The notes below the pieces were generated by a model that made no database searches, was not told where the DNA came from, and saw nothing but the letters and a program-made list of their open reading frames with translations. The position numbers were made by a program, and so were the translations under genes. This document shows, piece by piece, positions 10,150-21,280 of a stretch of DNA of 21,397 nucleotides (position 1 is its first letter; each line of letters starts with the position of its first letter). The DNA is from Karstenula rhodostoma CBS 690.94. Taxonomy: Eukaryota > Ascomycota > Dothideomycetes > Pleosporales > Didymosphaeriaceae. Where the stretch lies: contig MU001502.1 in assembly GCA_010093485.1 (NCBI GenBank), positions 1,885,823-1,907,219 of the forward strand. The letters are read 5' to 3'.

Positions 10150-13100
10150 ATATCTATATAATATATTATCTCTAGGTTTCTAAATAAGTTCTCTATATAG
10201 CTATTTAATTAATTACTAGTTATATTAATATCTTTTACTAGAATAGATAGAAAGTTATAAATAGGGTAGTTAAGTAATAAATATAATTCTAGAGTAGGTA
10301 GGTAAAAGTATAAGGGAATATATTAGGTAAAAAGAAGCTATTTATTTATAAAGTTAAAATCTAAAGCTATTATATATATACTATATTCTCTAGTTAATAG
10401 TTACCCTCCTTATAAGTAAAAACCTATAAGAGAGATAATCTAGACTAATAAATAACTAGAAAACTATTTAGTATACCCTATTCTATAGTCTACTATTATT
10501 AAATCTCTTTATTCTACTAGTAGGTACTAGTATTATATAGATTAATACCTCTACTTATAATATTTTTAAATACCTTTATTAATTCTATCTAGTAGTCTAG
10601 TTATACCTTTAAAGATAATATATTATTAATAAGTATATATATATAGTACTTCTCTTCTATTTAACCTTAATAATAGACTCTAATAAAGAGCTACTTAAGC
10701 TTTTAGATACTATAATTTAGTTTCTAGAGAATAATATAATTAGTAGACTATAGGTTTAACCCTATACTACTTATTTCTAATATTAATATTATAATCTAAG
10801 AACTATTAGATTTATCTTTTTAGAAAAAATTTAGAGTAAGGCTATACTTCTTCTCTATTACTATAGAGGTATAAATATAAATATTATTCCTTTTAAACTT
10901 TTTAGATATAAGGATATTAATTACTTTAGTAATATTTAGTTATAAAGTTCCTATAATAACCTTATTAGGCTTTCTATTTTAGTACTTTATCTTTATAATC
11001 TTATATAGGAGTTTTTTTTCTATTAATTATTTTATATTATTCTTTATATTATATATCTCTAGTAGCTTTCTCTATATATTAGGGTTATATAGAAAAGCTA
11101 GAAATTTAAGTAGATTATAGCTTTTAGTAAACTTACTAGATTTCCCTTACCTATCCTTTTTACCCTACTACTAATATACTAACTATACTATATTTACTAT
11201 ATTTATAGTAGTAATATAGCTATATATACTAGTCTACTTACTTTTTATAGGTTTAACCCTAAATTTATTCTTACTATATTTTATATAATCCTCCTTATAC
11301 TTATACTTAATTTTAGTATTTAGCGCGTTTTCCCCCTTTATAACCTAGTACCTCTTATCTTTATTTAGCCTTATAATAATTTTTTTATAAACTAATTTTA
11401 TTTTTATATTAATAATAGGCTTACTATTATACTAAAGGGCGTTAAAAGGCTATATAGTTATAAAGAGTAATATAGTAAATACTACTATCTTTATAATTAC
11501 TTTATAATAGTCTAACTATTATAATTTATTATATTCTATACTTATATTACTAACCGTCTTTATAATTAATTTCCCTAATATATTAAATATCTTTATTCTA
11601 GATATAGGATCTAGCTACTAGAGAACTTAATATATACCTTTTATACTTATCTACTTAAACTAATAGAGCCCTAAAGTATAGAAGATATAATATCTAACCT
11701 AGTTAGAATAAGTTAGTATACTAGATATACTCTATATAATTAGGTAGATACTATATATAGTATAAAAGGAATTATAAATAAAGTTAAAAATTATTTACTA
11801 TTAAATACTATTTATATCCTTATAGAATTTATCCTATACTAAAGACTTAACTATAAGGAGTTATATATTATATAGATAGGCCTTTAAGTAATTAGTATTT
11901 AGGGCTAGGGTTCTACTATTAGGTTTTATCTTAACCCCCTTAACCTAGGTTAATAAGCTAAACTTAACCTAGATATTTATAAAGTAGTTTAGTATAATTA
12001 GAATAATAAGGTTAGAAGCTATAGCTAGTATATAGCTATTAGTAAACCTAATCTTTATAATTTTAGTCTTTATAGATTCTAAAATAATATTTAACTATAT
12101 TACCCTATATTAAATCTTAGATATATTTATTTATATATAATTCTCCTTTAGAATAGTTCTATATAGGTAAAGCTATTTTTAAGTATAATACTAAGTATAT
12201 ATACTAACCTCCTTAGTACTAAAAGGACTATACTAGTCTTACTTATTAAATACTTATATACCCTTTATACCTAATTTAAAAGTAAACCTAAGCCTAGGGT
12301 AGCTTTTAAGGAACTAGCCACCCTTAAGAAGTATTTAAATATTATACTTAAAGCTATTAAGAGCACTATATAGAGTAATAATTAGTATACTACTAATTTT
12401 AAAAGTTTTATTTAAGTATATAGTTTTATAGTTATATAGTATATACTAGTAGATAATTAATAGTAAGTTTTATAAGGGATAAATAGATTTATTAGATATA
12501 TTTAATACTAGATACTATAAAAAATCCCTATAGGCCTAATACTATATAACTATAGTATAGTTAACCTTATAATACTTTATAATAACTATTTTAAATATAA
12601 ACTTAATAGTTTTATCTATATCTAGCTTATTATTATAGATACTACTACCTACTATTATATACTCTAGCCAGAAGGTCTCTATAATAAAGAGAACCTAGTA
12701 GGATTTAATTTTAATACTCTCTACTAGTCTAAAGTACTTAAAGGGGATATTATTAGTCTATCTTAGTTTATCCCTACTAAATTAAGGGAGTACCTCTAAT
12801 CCTTATTATACTACTTTTAAATAAATCCTTATATACTTTTTAGTTAGTATAAGCTCCTTAGGTATTTAGAAAACTAGAAGTATACTATTATAATTATTAT
12901 AATTATTATCCTTAAATTTAATTACTTTATCCTTATTAATATTATTATATAGTACTACCTGGCCCTTATAATTACTATTAGGGTCTTTAAATAGATACTT
13001 CTTATTTTCTATATTATAGACTAAGTAGGAGTATTTTTTTTTATAATATAAAGTATACTAGACTAGAGGGGTATTACTATTAATTTTAGATTTACTATTA

Positions 13101-14860
13101 ATTAAGATAGCCTTTTCCTTATTTAAGCTAAGGTTCTAGGTACCTAGTCCTCTAAAGTTAATATCTTTTTTAAATCTAAAAAATCTATAACTATTATAGA
13201 AATTATAAGTAAACTAGATTAAATTATAATTACTAAAAAGGTTTTTATTTTAGTTATCTTTTTTAGTATTAGTTATAACTATATTAAGATTGCTATAAGT
13301 ATATAAAAGAGAAAAATACTTACTATTACTAACTAGAGACTTATTAATAATACTACTAGTAGGGTTTTTATTATTTATATTATCTAGATTATTATATATC
13401 TTACTAGAGTTACTACTATTATTACCTATAAGGTTACTAGATAATATAGTAGTAATAGTACCTATATATATAATATTTTTAACTATTTAACTATAAATAG
13501 AACTAGAATTATACTATAATATATTAGTATTACTATTTAGGCTAATCTAATCCTTACTAAGAGTATAGCTATCTAAGTCTTAATTATTTATATTATCTAA
13601 AATAGTATATATTCTATTAGAGTTACTATTATTATTACTTATAAGGTTATTAAATAATATAGTAAGGCTACCTATAGATATACTATTTATAACTAAACTA
13701 TTTTCTATATAATAAGTAAGAGGTTCTATTCTACCTATTCTATAGTTTTTAGTACTAGTTTTTAAGTTTACCTAATAGTATTTATAAGATAGAGGTAATA
13801 GTATATTTCTACTCTATTTTACTTTTATTCTTATTACTATACTAACTTTATTACTTTCTAGTAACTCTAGAAATAGAATAATAGATATAGTAGTCTTATT
13901 AAAATTAAAGTCTAAGAGCTTTTAAATTATAATATTAAAAGTTATATAGGTTTAGATAGAAATATACTTCTTTTTTACCTCTTATATATAAATATAATAA
14001 TTCTATATAGTTTTAAATAATATATTAGCTTCTTCTACTAATAGTACCTACTATACTCTATTAGCGTTACTAATCTAAGATATATTAATAATATTAAGTT
14101 TAGTTAACTTATTTAATATCTTATATTATATAAAGTTAAATATAAGCTTAGTTTACTATAGTTAGATATAAGATAAAGGGTATATTTTAGTCTAGATAGA
14201 GATTCTATATAAACTATAGTATATATTATTAATTAGCTTATTAATTAGTTTTTTAATTAAGGCTACTACTTATTTAGGTTTATTTTTCTAGGCTAATACT
14301 TATATAATAGATAACTCTTACTTAATAGATAATTTAGACTTAATAGATAATTTAGGTTTAATAGATAATTTAGGCTTAATAGATAATTTAGGCTTAACTA
14401 TTAGAGTAGTTTCCTTTATTATAGATTTAGGCTTACTATACTAGTTTAGTATTATATAAAGGATATATACTTTCTATATATTATTAGGGATTTTTTAAAT
14501 ATTTAATATAGGGATCTTCTATAGTACTAGAGTAGTATAAGTACTTTAGAGAGAGGACTTATAATTTTTATATTATATATTAGTAGGGTTTATTATAGAG
14601 TAGTACTCCCTTAGCTATTTTTTAATACCCTTAAACTAGCTAGTAGTAAGGCTAAATATAGTCTTATAATTAATATCCTTAAGCTCTATAGGTTTAAAGT
14701 AAGTAATAAACCAGGTCTAGTTAAGTAGTATTAAAAATAATATTATAGAAGCTTAGTATAATATAATAGCTATATAAGGCTAGAGAGGATAGTTAGTAAT
14801 AAATAATAGATTATAAGGTTAGGTCTATTAGTATATTTTTATATTAGTTAGTATAGGTAG
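10150..14860 (-). pseudogene. SNF2-family ATPase/helicase remnant, RIP-inactivated
   Basis: One - strand frame (first codon base at 14323, 12265 and 10678, all in register) runs for about 1,570 codons with only TAA/TAG breaks. An N-terminal Lys/Pro/Ser repeat lies at 14392-14303. The first RecA-like lobe has a motif I-like NKLDIDKT (about 12632-12602; the family norm is D-E/D-M-G-L-G-K-T), motif II YLNKTFK (about 12415-12390, D-E turned into N-K) and a motif III region with ALNSF followed by LLKGG (about 12375-12315). The second lobe is the clearest part: TLNFF, KDKSNSS, LEISSIGLNL (motif V, about 10800-10760) and RVYYQG.IEEKYYIY (motif VI of SNF2 proteins, about 10685-10645). Such proteins move along DNA and remodel chromatin or displace proteins. 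The Gly-to-Asp changes in motif I are not RIP-type, so that assignment is weaker. The ends are approximate. Confidence 0.72.
14303..14392 (-). repeat. 18-bp tandem repeat coding Lys-Pro-Lys-Leu-Ser-Ile units
   Basis: Four nearly identical 18-bp units (14321-14338, 14339-14356, 14357-14374, 14375-14392) plus one degenerate unit (14303-14320) lie in frame in the N-terminal part of the SNF2-like remnant. Each reads K-P-K-L-S-I on the - strand. Leu (TTA) and Ile (ATT) could be original or could come from TCA and ACT-like codons. The repeat would form a basic, extended linker. Confidence 0.8.
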
Positions 14861-15054
14861 TTAAAAAAGTAAATAATTTAATATAGTATTAGTACTAGGT
14901 CGTGTTATACTCTCTATTACTTAGGGTAAAGGTAAATAGTAAAGGGATACTTAAGAGTAGAATAATTAAAAAAGTAAAGTTATCTTACTATAAACTAATA
15001 TTTAGAGTATAGTAGTTAGGTTATAAGCTAACTTCTTATAAATTTATACTAGTT

Positions 15055-15290
15055 TATATTAATAAATAGAGTATAGAGATCTTTATATTATATTAAACTA
15101 TTATAATAAACTTCCTATTACTTTAGTAAAAAAGATATAAATATATACTTAATAGTAGAAAGTAGGGTAAAATAATATTAATTAGTCTAAATATATAGTA
15201 TAATAAGCCAATTTTATTTAAAACTATATAAGCCTATATTAATAGGTAAAATATAGAATCTTTATATTATATTAAGCTATTATATTAAGC
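15055..15290 (+). repeat. Direct repeat pair, offset 180 bp
   Basis: The copy at about 15055-15111 and the copy at about 15235-15290 share a TATATTAATA start and an exact TCTTTATATTATATTAA stretch, with small differences and one gap elsewhere. Each copy is followed by an AAATATATACTTAA-like stretch (near 15138 and 15334), so the duplicated unit may be longer. Confidence 0.55.
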
Positions 15291-15553
15291 TATTATATTA
15301 AAGTCGCCATTATATAGGGGAAGGGAATTAGTAAATATATACTTAAGGATAGGGAATTAGTTATACTTAAATAGATTATATTACTTTATACTAAGATATA
15401 GAGTATATATTTTATATAGAGTATATTAATATAATATAAAAAGAAAGTATAAAGAAGACTATCTAGAGGTATAGAGCTATATATTTAAATATAACTAAAC
15501 TAGTTAGTACTATAATATAGAGTAAGAGTAGAAGATATATTAAGAATATTTTT

Positions 15554-15699
15554 TTAGACCTAGATAGTTAGTATATAATAGATAGTATTAATTTAAGATA
15601 TTATACTAGATTACTCTACTATAGAATAGAAAAGTAAAAAGAGATTATAAAAATTATTTTAGGTCTAGCTAGTTAGTATATAATAGAGAGTATTAATTA
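15554..15699 (+). repeat. Direct repeat pair, offset about 105 bp
   Basis: Two ~41-bp copies (15554-15594 and 15659-15699) share the exact core TAGTTAGTATATAATAGA and the end AGTATTAATT, with only a few substitutions. No coding role is apparent. Confidence 0.6.
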
Positions 15700-15865
15700 T
15701 AAATAATTTACTAGATTATTAAGTAGTATAGCTAGGAGTTAAGCTATTAAAGTAATATAACTACTAAAAAGGGTATATCTATACTAGTTATATAACTAGG
15801 GTATTTATAGTCTCTATTTACTTATACTAACTATAAACTTTCTATCTATAATTAAAATACTTAAA

Positions 15866-15960
15866 TAGTCCCCTCTCTTTTTTACCCCTCTTTTTAATTC
15901 TATAAATAGTTTCTCTAATTTTAATACCTTTTTCTTACTTTTAGATTTTATACTAGACTA
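15866..15960 (+). promoter_or_regulatory. Possible promoter of the SF1B-like gene
   Basis: A pyrimidine-rich stretch (15866-15900) is followed by TATAAATAG at 15901-15909 and a further T/C-rich run to about 15950, shortly before the first plausible start (ATA for ATG near 15963). CT-rich leaders are common upstream of fungal genes. TATA-like words are frequent in RIP-mutated DNA, so this is weak. Confidence 0.25.
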
Positions 15961-16334
15961 GTATAGTAAGCCTTTATAATTATATTTTATAAATATATAC
16001 CTGCCTATTTTATAAATTACTAAAGGTATACTCTCTATATATAAAAGTATTCTAATAAACTACTAACTATTATATAGCTATTACTATTATAAATAGTCTA
16101 GTAGTATATTTTATTACTTATAATACTAGCTATTTATTACCTAAGGGAAAGTTCTCTAAGGATATTACTATATTTATAATCTATCTAGAAAAAAAAAAGA
16201 ATACTACTAATAATACTAATAATAAGACTAAGAATAAAGCTAATAATAAGAATAATAATACTTCTAGCCTCTATATAGATAATATTTTTATAAAGAAAAA
16301 GCCTATTAATAGAAAAAACTTATTACTTCTCTAT

Positions 16335-16550
16335 AATAAGTATAAATAACCTAGTTATTTTTAAACTTAGTACTCTAACTAAATATATAACTAGTATAAG
16401 TAACCTAGCTACTTTTAAACTAAATACCCTAGCTATCTCTATAACTAGTATAAGTAATCTAGCTATTTTTAAGCTAAATACCCTAGCTATCTCTATAACT
16501 AGTATAAGTAACCTAACTATCTTTAAGCTAAATATTCTAACCGAGTATAC
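16335..16550 (+). repeat. Four 54-bp tandem units coding an 18-residue Tyr/Pro/Gln repeat
   Basis: Units lie at 16335-16388, 16389-16442, 16443-16496 and 16497-16550, in frame with the SF1B-like remnant, and a degraded fragment follows. Units 2 and 3 are nearly identical. Reading TAG/TAA as former Gln gives units of the form N-Q-Y-K-Q-P-S-Y-F-Q-x-K-Y-P-S-x-L-Y. The region would be a Tyr/Pro-rich, probably extended segment before the helicase core. Confidence 0.85.
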
Positions 16551-19500
16551 TATAAGTATAGTAACCTAGATTATCTAGTATTAGACTATTAATTACCTAA
16601 TAAGTATATAGCCTATAGTAAAAAAAAATATAAATATAAAAAATATTTAAATAAGTACTTTTATTATCTAGATACTAACTATATAGTTAATATATACTAT
16701 ATAATCTAATATATAGCCACTCCTATTAAAATACCTATTATTAAGGATATTTCTACCGAGGTATTTACTACTATAAATATATCTATTAAAGTACTAACTA
16801 ATCTAGATACTATAGAGGATATTAAACCCCCTCTTAGTATATTTAAAATACTAGAGGTTAGCTAGCTAGAAGTTATAATATTTATAATAGTATAGTTTAA
16901 ATATATTTTATTTATATATCTATATTTAGTAACCTTATATCTAAGTAAGGATATAAAAGGCTATTAGATTTATAAAAAAGCTATCCTCTAAATATCTACT
17001 TTTAATCTTTTATAGAATATTAAGATCTATAAGCTTTTACTTAATTTATTTTTTAATAACCCCTTACTTTTAGAGGAAGATAAGTATAACCTTAAGTAAC
17101 TTAATACTTTAAACTATAATAAATTCTATAAATTAGTCTATAAAGAAAATACTACCTTTAGTCTCTACTATATTACCTGGCTAGTAGAATTATATAAAGA
17201 TAATAATAGTAAAGAAATAGACTATTTTACTTTTAATTTATTATTTAATAGTAAATAGGACCTATTTATATCTTATATATATACACTTTAAAATATAATA
17301 CTAGAGTATTATTAGATAAATATTTACTTTTATACTACTACTACCTTATAGTTTGAAGATATTATAATCGAAGCTAATATATTAATAAATAATTATTATA
17401 TATATAATATCTTAGCTAATTAGTTCCTATATAAGAAGATTAATATCTAATTTAAAATAGAGTTACTCCCTAATATACGTCCCTAATATAAGATTAAAAC
17501 TTATAAATAATTTAATTACTATAATAAGCTTTTAGTTATATACTTCTTTAATACTATTATAGAATTTAAGGTAATACTAAATATAATATTTATACTAACG
17601 CGTATATACCTAGTTAAAATTAGTAAGAATTCTAATTAATATTTTTACTTTATACTTATAGTTATAAATAAGTATCTAAACCTTTATATTAATAGTAAGT
17701 TTAATATTTAGTTTCTTAGTAAGAATATAAGTAAAAGTAATATATAGTATAAAAATATTATACCCCTAAATAGTTTTAGTAGGGGTCTAGAATACTATAT
17801 ATAGGTTTAATAACCTTATAACTATAAGTTTAGATTTAATCTAGTACCTAAATTCTTAGCTAATTATATTATAAAGGCTAGAGATTATAAAGATATTAAT
17901 AAGCTATAAACTATACTAGACTATTATCTAGGAATCTAGGTCTATATTTAGACTAAGGAACTAAAAAACTAGATTAAGTATAAAATTAATACCCTATAAA
18001 AGCTATTTTAAAAGAAGGAAAAGCTATAATATCTACTTAATATACTTTTAAATAATAATATATTTAGCCTTTTTATATATAACTACTTTAGCCTATATAT
18101 TAAGAAGTATAGGTAGAAAATTATAAATACTATTATTAACTAAGCTATCTATACTATTAGACTAAAGGATAAGTAATTAATATACTTTACCTTTTTAAAA
18201 AGTTTATAAGGTATAGTTAGCCTTATATAAGGTACTAGTAGTATAGGTAAATCTAGACTAATTAAGGCTACTATATACTATTACTATAAAATATCTATAA
18301 AAGGTTATAATATAGGATAGCTCTAGATTATTTTACCTATTAATATATAGTTAGATAAACTAGCTATATAAATATATAGCTACCTTATAGTATAATATAA
18401 AAAGTACTATATAAATTATTTTAATATTAATATTTTATACTCTATTATAGTTCGCTAGTATATATAAATAATAGAGAAAAAAGTCTAGTAAAAAGATATA
18501 CTTACTAAATATAAGGGTATTAATACTTACCTAGAATATATACTTAGCCCTAATAATTCTATTACTACTACTAATAATAATACTACTAGTAGATCTAGTA
18601 TAGAGGAACTATTAATTAACTATATACTATATATATTATTAGTAAAAAAAAATAGTACCCTTAATAATATATAATTAAAGAAAGGCTATATATCTAAAGA
18701 ATAGTAGATACTATATTTTACTAGTATCCCTATAGTAAATAAACTCTACTATCCTATTACTAATCTAAACCTAAAAAAGTATAAATTATTCTATAACTTA
18801 CTTAATAAATATAGTAAAGGCTATAAATTTAGGTCTAAGGATATAGAGATACTTAATATAGCTATAAATTATATAGTAGTCTATCTAGCTAAAATTATCT
18901 ATACTATTTTTATAATATTATATACTTTATTAGAATATTATATATATATAAAGTTATAGACCTATACTATACTCTAGAATAAAACTAATAGAACTATTAA
19001 GTATTAAGTACTTTACCCTTATATTTAGTTATAACTAGGTACTTATTATATTTTCTTTAGAGATATCTACTAACTATCTCCTATTATAGAATTGGCTAAA
19101 GCTATTAAAAACCTCTACTTTTAAAAGTAGACTAGTATTTTACTATTTATATACCTTCTACTTAGTAGCCTCCCCTAGCTCTAGTTAGATCTATAATACT
19201 AGTATATAGAGGATATTACTAGCTTAGTAAATATAATCTAGCTAGATAAGTAGCTATATATTAATTCTAGTATTAATAACTAGTCTAATATTCCCCTTAT
19301 CCGCGAGTTTTTTAAAAAAGAATTTAGTATAAAGAAAATAATTTATTTTATCTAGACTATAGGTAAGATTAATATAAATCTAATTACTAAGTTAAGGTTT
19401 AATATACCCTTTATTAAATATAGTTTTAGTCTCCTAATCTAGCTTCTTAATTAGGGTTTTAAGGGTAAGGATATTTTTATTATTATATTTTATATAGTAT

Positions 19501-20027
19501 AGTATTTGGCCTATATTATAGGTATTTATATAGTTACTATATACCTATTAAGTAAGGTAAAAAATACTAATAAGTTTAAGAGTATCTCTAAGGGTATAAT
19601 AAAGGTAATAATTACTACTATTAATAATATTTAGGGTTTAGAAAAGGATATTATATTATTTAATAGTACTATTACTAGTACCCTTAACTTTATATCTAAT
19701 ATAAACTATATACTATTAGCTTTTACTTACCCTTATAGTAGTATAATTATTATTAGGGATAGTACTACCTATTAGCTAGTATTAAATAAAGATAAGTATT
19801 ACTAGAAAATTATATACTACTAGATAGTATATTATTACTACGAGTAGAGGTACTTTATAAACCTAGAGAGTAATAAGGCTAAGAAATAGTAGGCTAAAAT
19901 TAAACTTCTAGTTAAGCTAAATAAAATACTTACTAACCTCTATACCTTCTAGACTATAATTTAGGACCTCTATAATCTAGGAGATAATAATATCTAGAAA
20001 GGCCCTATTCTAGATATTTTTAAAGAG

Positions 20028-20414
20028 CTAAATAATAATAATAGTAGTAGTAAAGATAATAGTAAAGGTAGTAGTAGTAATAATAGTAGTAGCTAGAATA
20101 ATAATAATAGTAGTAAAAGTAATAATAATAATAATAGTAATAACTAGAATAATAGTAATAGTAATAAAGGTAGTAATAATAGTAATAGTAATATCTAGAA
20201 TAATAGTACCTAGAATAATAGTAGTAATAATAAAGGTAGTAGTAATAAAAATAGTAGTAGTAATAATAATATTACTAGGGATAATAATAGTATTACTAGA
20301 AGTAATAGTTTCTAGAATAGTAATTAGTAGTAAATAAAAGGGTAATAATACTAATAATAGTAATAAGGCTAATAGTAGTAGTAAAACTAATAGTAATAGT
20401 AAGACTTTAATAAT
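20028..20414 (+). repeat. Asn/Ser/Gln-rich low-complexity C-terminal tract
   Basis: AAT, AGT and TAG/TAA codons dominate in the SF1B frame, giving long Asn/Ser runs. From about 20328 to 20400 nearly every codon is TAA or TAG, which fits a former poly-Gln stretch of CAA/CAG codons. After it the same frame becomes readable again (DFNNSSKTS, a GRGK motif), which supports the Gln reading rather than a true end of the gene. Confidence 0.75.
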
Positions 20415-20533
20415 AGTAGTAAAACTAGTTATAGTTATAAGGGTAGAGGTAAGAACTATATCTATAATAATTCTAATAATAATTACTATATTCTAGATAA
20501 TTTTATTAAAACTACTAGTATTATAATACTTTA

Positions 20534-20697
20534 TAGTTTATAGTAGGTAATAATATAAAGTAAATAGTTTAATTAGAATAATAAAAACTCGTCTCTATAA
20601 TTAACTACTAGTTTATAGTTTATAATAGGTAATAATATAAAGTAAATAGTTTAATTAAAATAATAAAAACTCGCCTCTATAATTAACTACTAGTTTA
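20534..20697 (+). repeat. 82-bp tandem duplication
   Basis: Two copies (20534-20615 and 20616-20697) begin TAGTTTATA and include AAAACTCGYCTCTATAAT. A partial third start (TAGTTTATT) follows at about 20692. The copies differ at only three or so places, and the differences I see are transitions (G/A, G/A, T/C). The duplication begins at the end of the SF1B-like frame. Confidence 0.85.
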
Positions 20698-21085
20698 TTA
20701 TTTAAGGTATAATTATATAGAAAAATAGAAATAGAAATTAGTATATAATACTACTATTCCTATAGAAATATTACTTAAAATTATTAATAAAGCTTAACTT
20801 CTTTAATATAAGAGGCTCCCTATTAGAGAGTTTCTATTTAAGGTTCTAGTATTATTAAATTTTATACTAGATAAAAGTAGAGTTAGTTTCTAATACTAGT
20901 ATTACTCGTTAGCTTATATAATTATAATTAATCGTAGGGTCTACTATAGGGCAGGAACTTAACTTTCTATAAATTAAAATAAATTTATATAAATTTAGCT
21001 TTATATAAATATACCTACTCTTTCCTTATTTAGTAAAAATTTTATTATATATAAACCTATATAATTTTATATAAATATTACTTTA
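20698..21085. other. Stretch without a recognisable gene
   Basis: This is RIP-mutated DNA downstream of the SF1B-like remnant. It holds one surviving CA in GGGCAGGAA near 20950 and several TATAAA-type words leading into the repeats at 21086. No coding remnant or clear terminator was seen. Confidence 0.45.
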
Positions 21086-21218
21086 TATAAACTTATATAG
21101 ACTTAATTTAATATAAATTTACCTAATTTAATATAAGCTAGTATAATCTTAACTTTATATAAACTTTTATAAACTTCTATAAACTTATATAGACTTAATT
21201 TAATATAAATTTACCTAA
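21086..21218 (+). repeat. Pair of identical 41-bp direct repeats
   Basis: Positions 21086-21126 and 21178-21218 are identical over 41 bp, beginning TATAAACTTATATAGAC, and are offset by 92 bp. The DNA between and before them holds further TATAAACTT-like words, so this may be an older, more diverged array. Confidence 0.8.
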
Positions 21219-21280
21219 GTATATTAGGTTATAGGATATATACTATATATCCTATAAAAAGTAGTATATACACGAAGTAA

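Larger units (their letters stand above)
14861..15840. other. Intergenic stretch with direct repeats, no gene seen
   Basis: This lies between the 5' ends of the divergent SNF2-like and SF1B-like remnants and probably held both promoters. It has two pairs of diverged direct repeats: about 15055-15111 with 15235-15290 (offset 180), and 15554-15594 with 15659-15699 (offset about 105). A short 13-bp tandem (ATTAAGCTATTAT type) lies near 15270-15300. No coherent protein remnant was seen. Confidence 0.5.
15963..20543 (+). pseudogene. UPF1/NAM7-like SF1B helicase remnant, RIP-inactivated
   Basis: A single + frame with codons at multiples of three stays in register for about 1,520 codons, broken only by TAA/TAG. 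The N-terminal part is Asn/Lys-rich, then has four 18-residue repeats (16335-16550). The SF1B core follows: motif I GTSSIGKSRLIKA (18231-18269), motif Ia-like LPINI.LDKLA (about 18334-18366), motif II NKTNRTIK (about 18978-19001, D-E turned into N-K), motif III FFRDIY.LSP (about 19048-19080, from GDxxQLxP), motif IV-like LDL.Y.Y (about 19180-19200), motif V-like IFYIV.YLA (about 19486-19515) and motif VI NI.GLEKDIILFNS with a later LLAFTYP (about 19626-19735). This motif order matches the AAA_11/AAA_12 helicases of the UPF1/SETX/NAM7 group, which use ATP to unwind RNA or DNA 5'-3'. The C-terminus (about 20028-20440) is Asn/Ser/Gln-rich. The start is chosen from openness only. A Helitron/PIF1 origin is disfavoured by the motif III and VI spelling. 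Confidence 0.8.

Noticed and set aside
18231..18272. Helitron (PIF1-like) helicase, from the GTSSIGKSRLI motif
   Set aside because: The following motifs (LPxN..LD.LA, FFRD...LSP, N..GLEKDI) match the UPF1/NAM7 group better, and no Rep-type HUH region was seen upstream.
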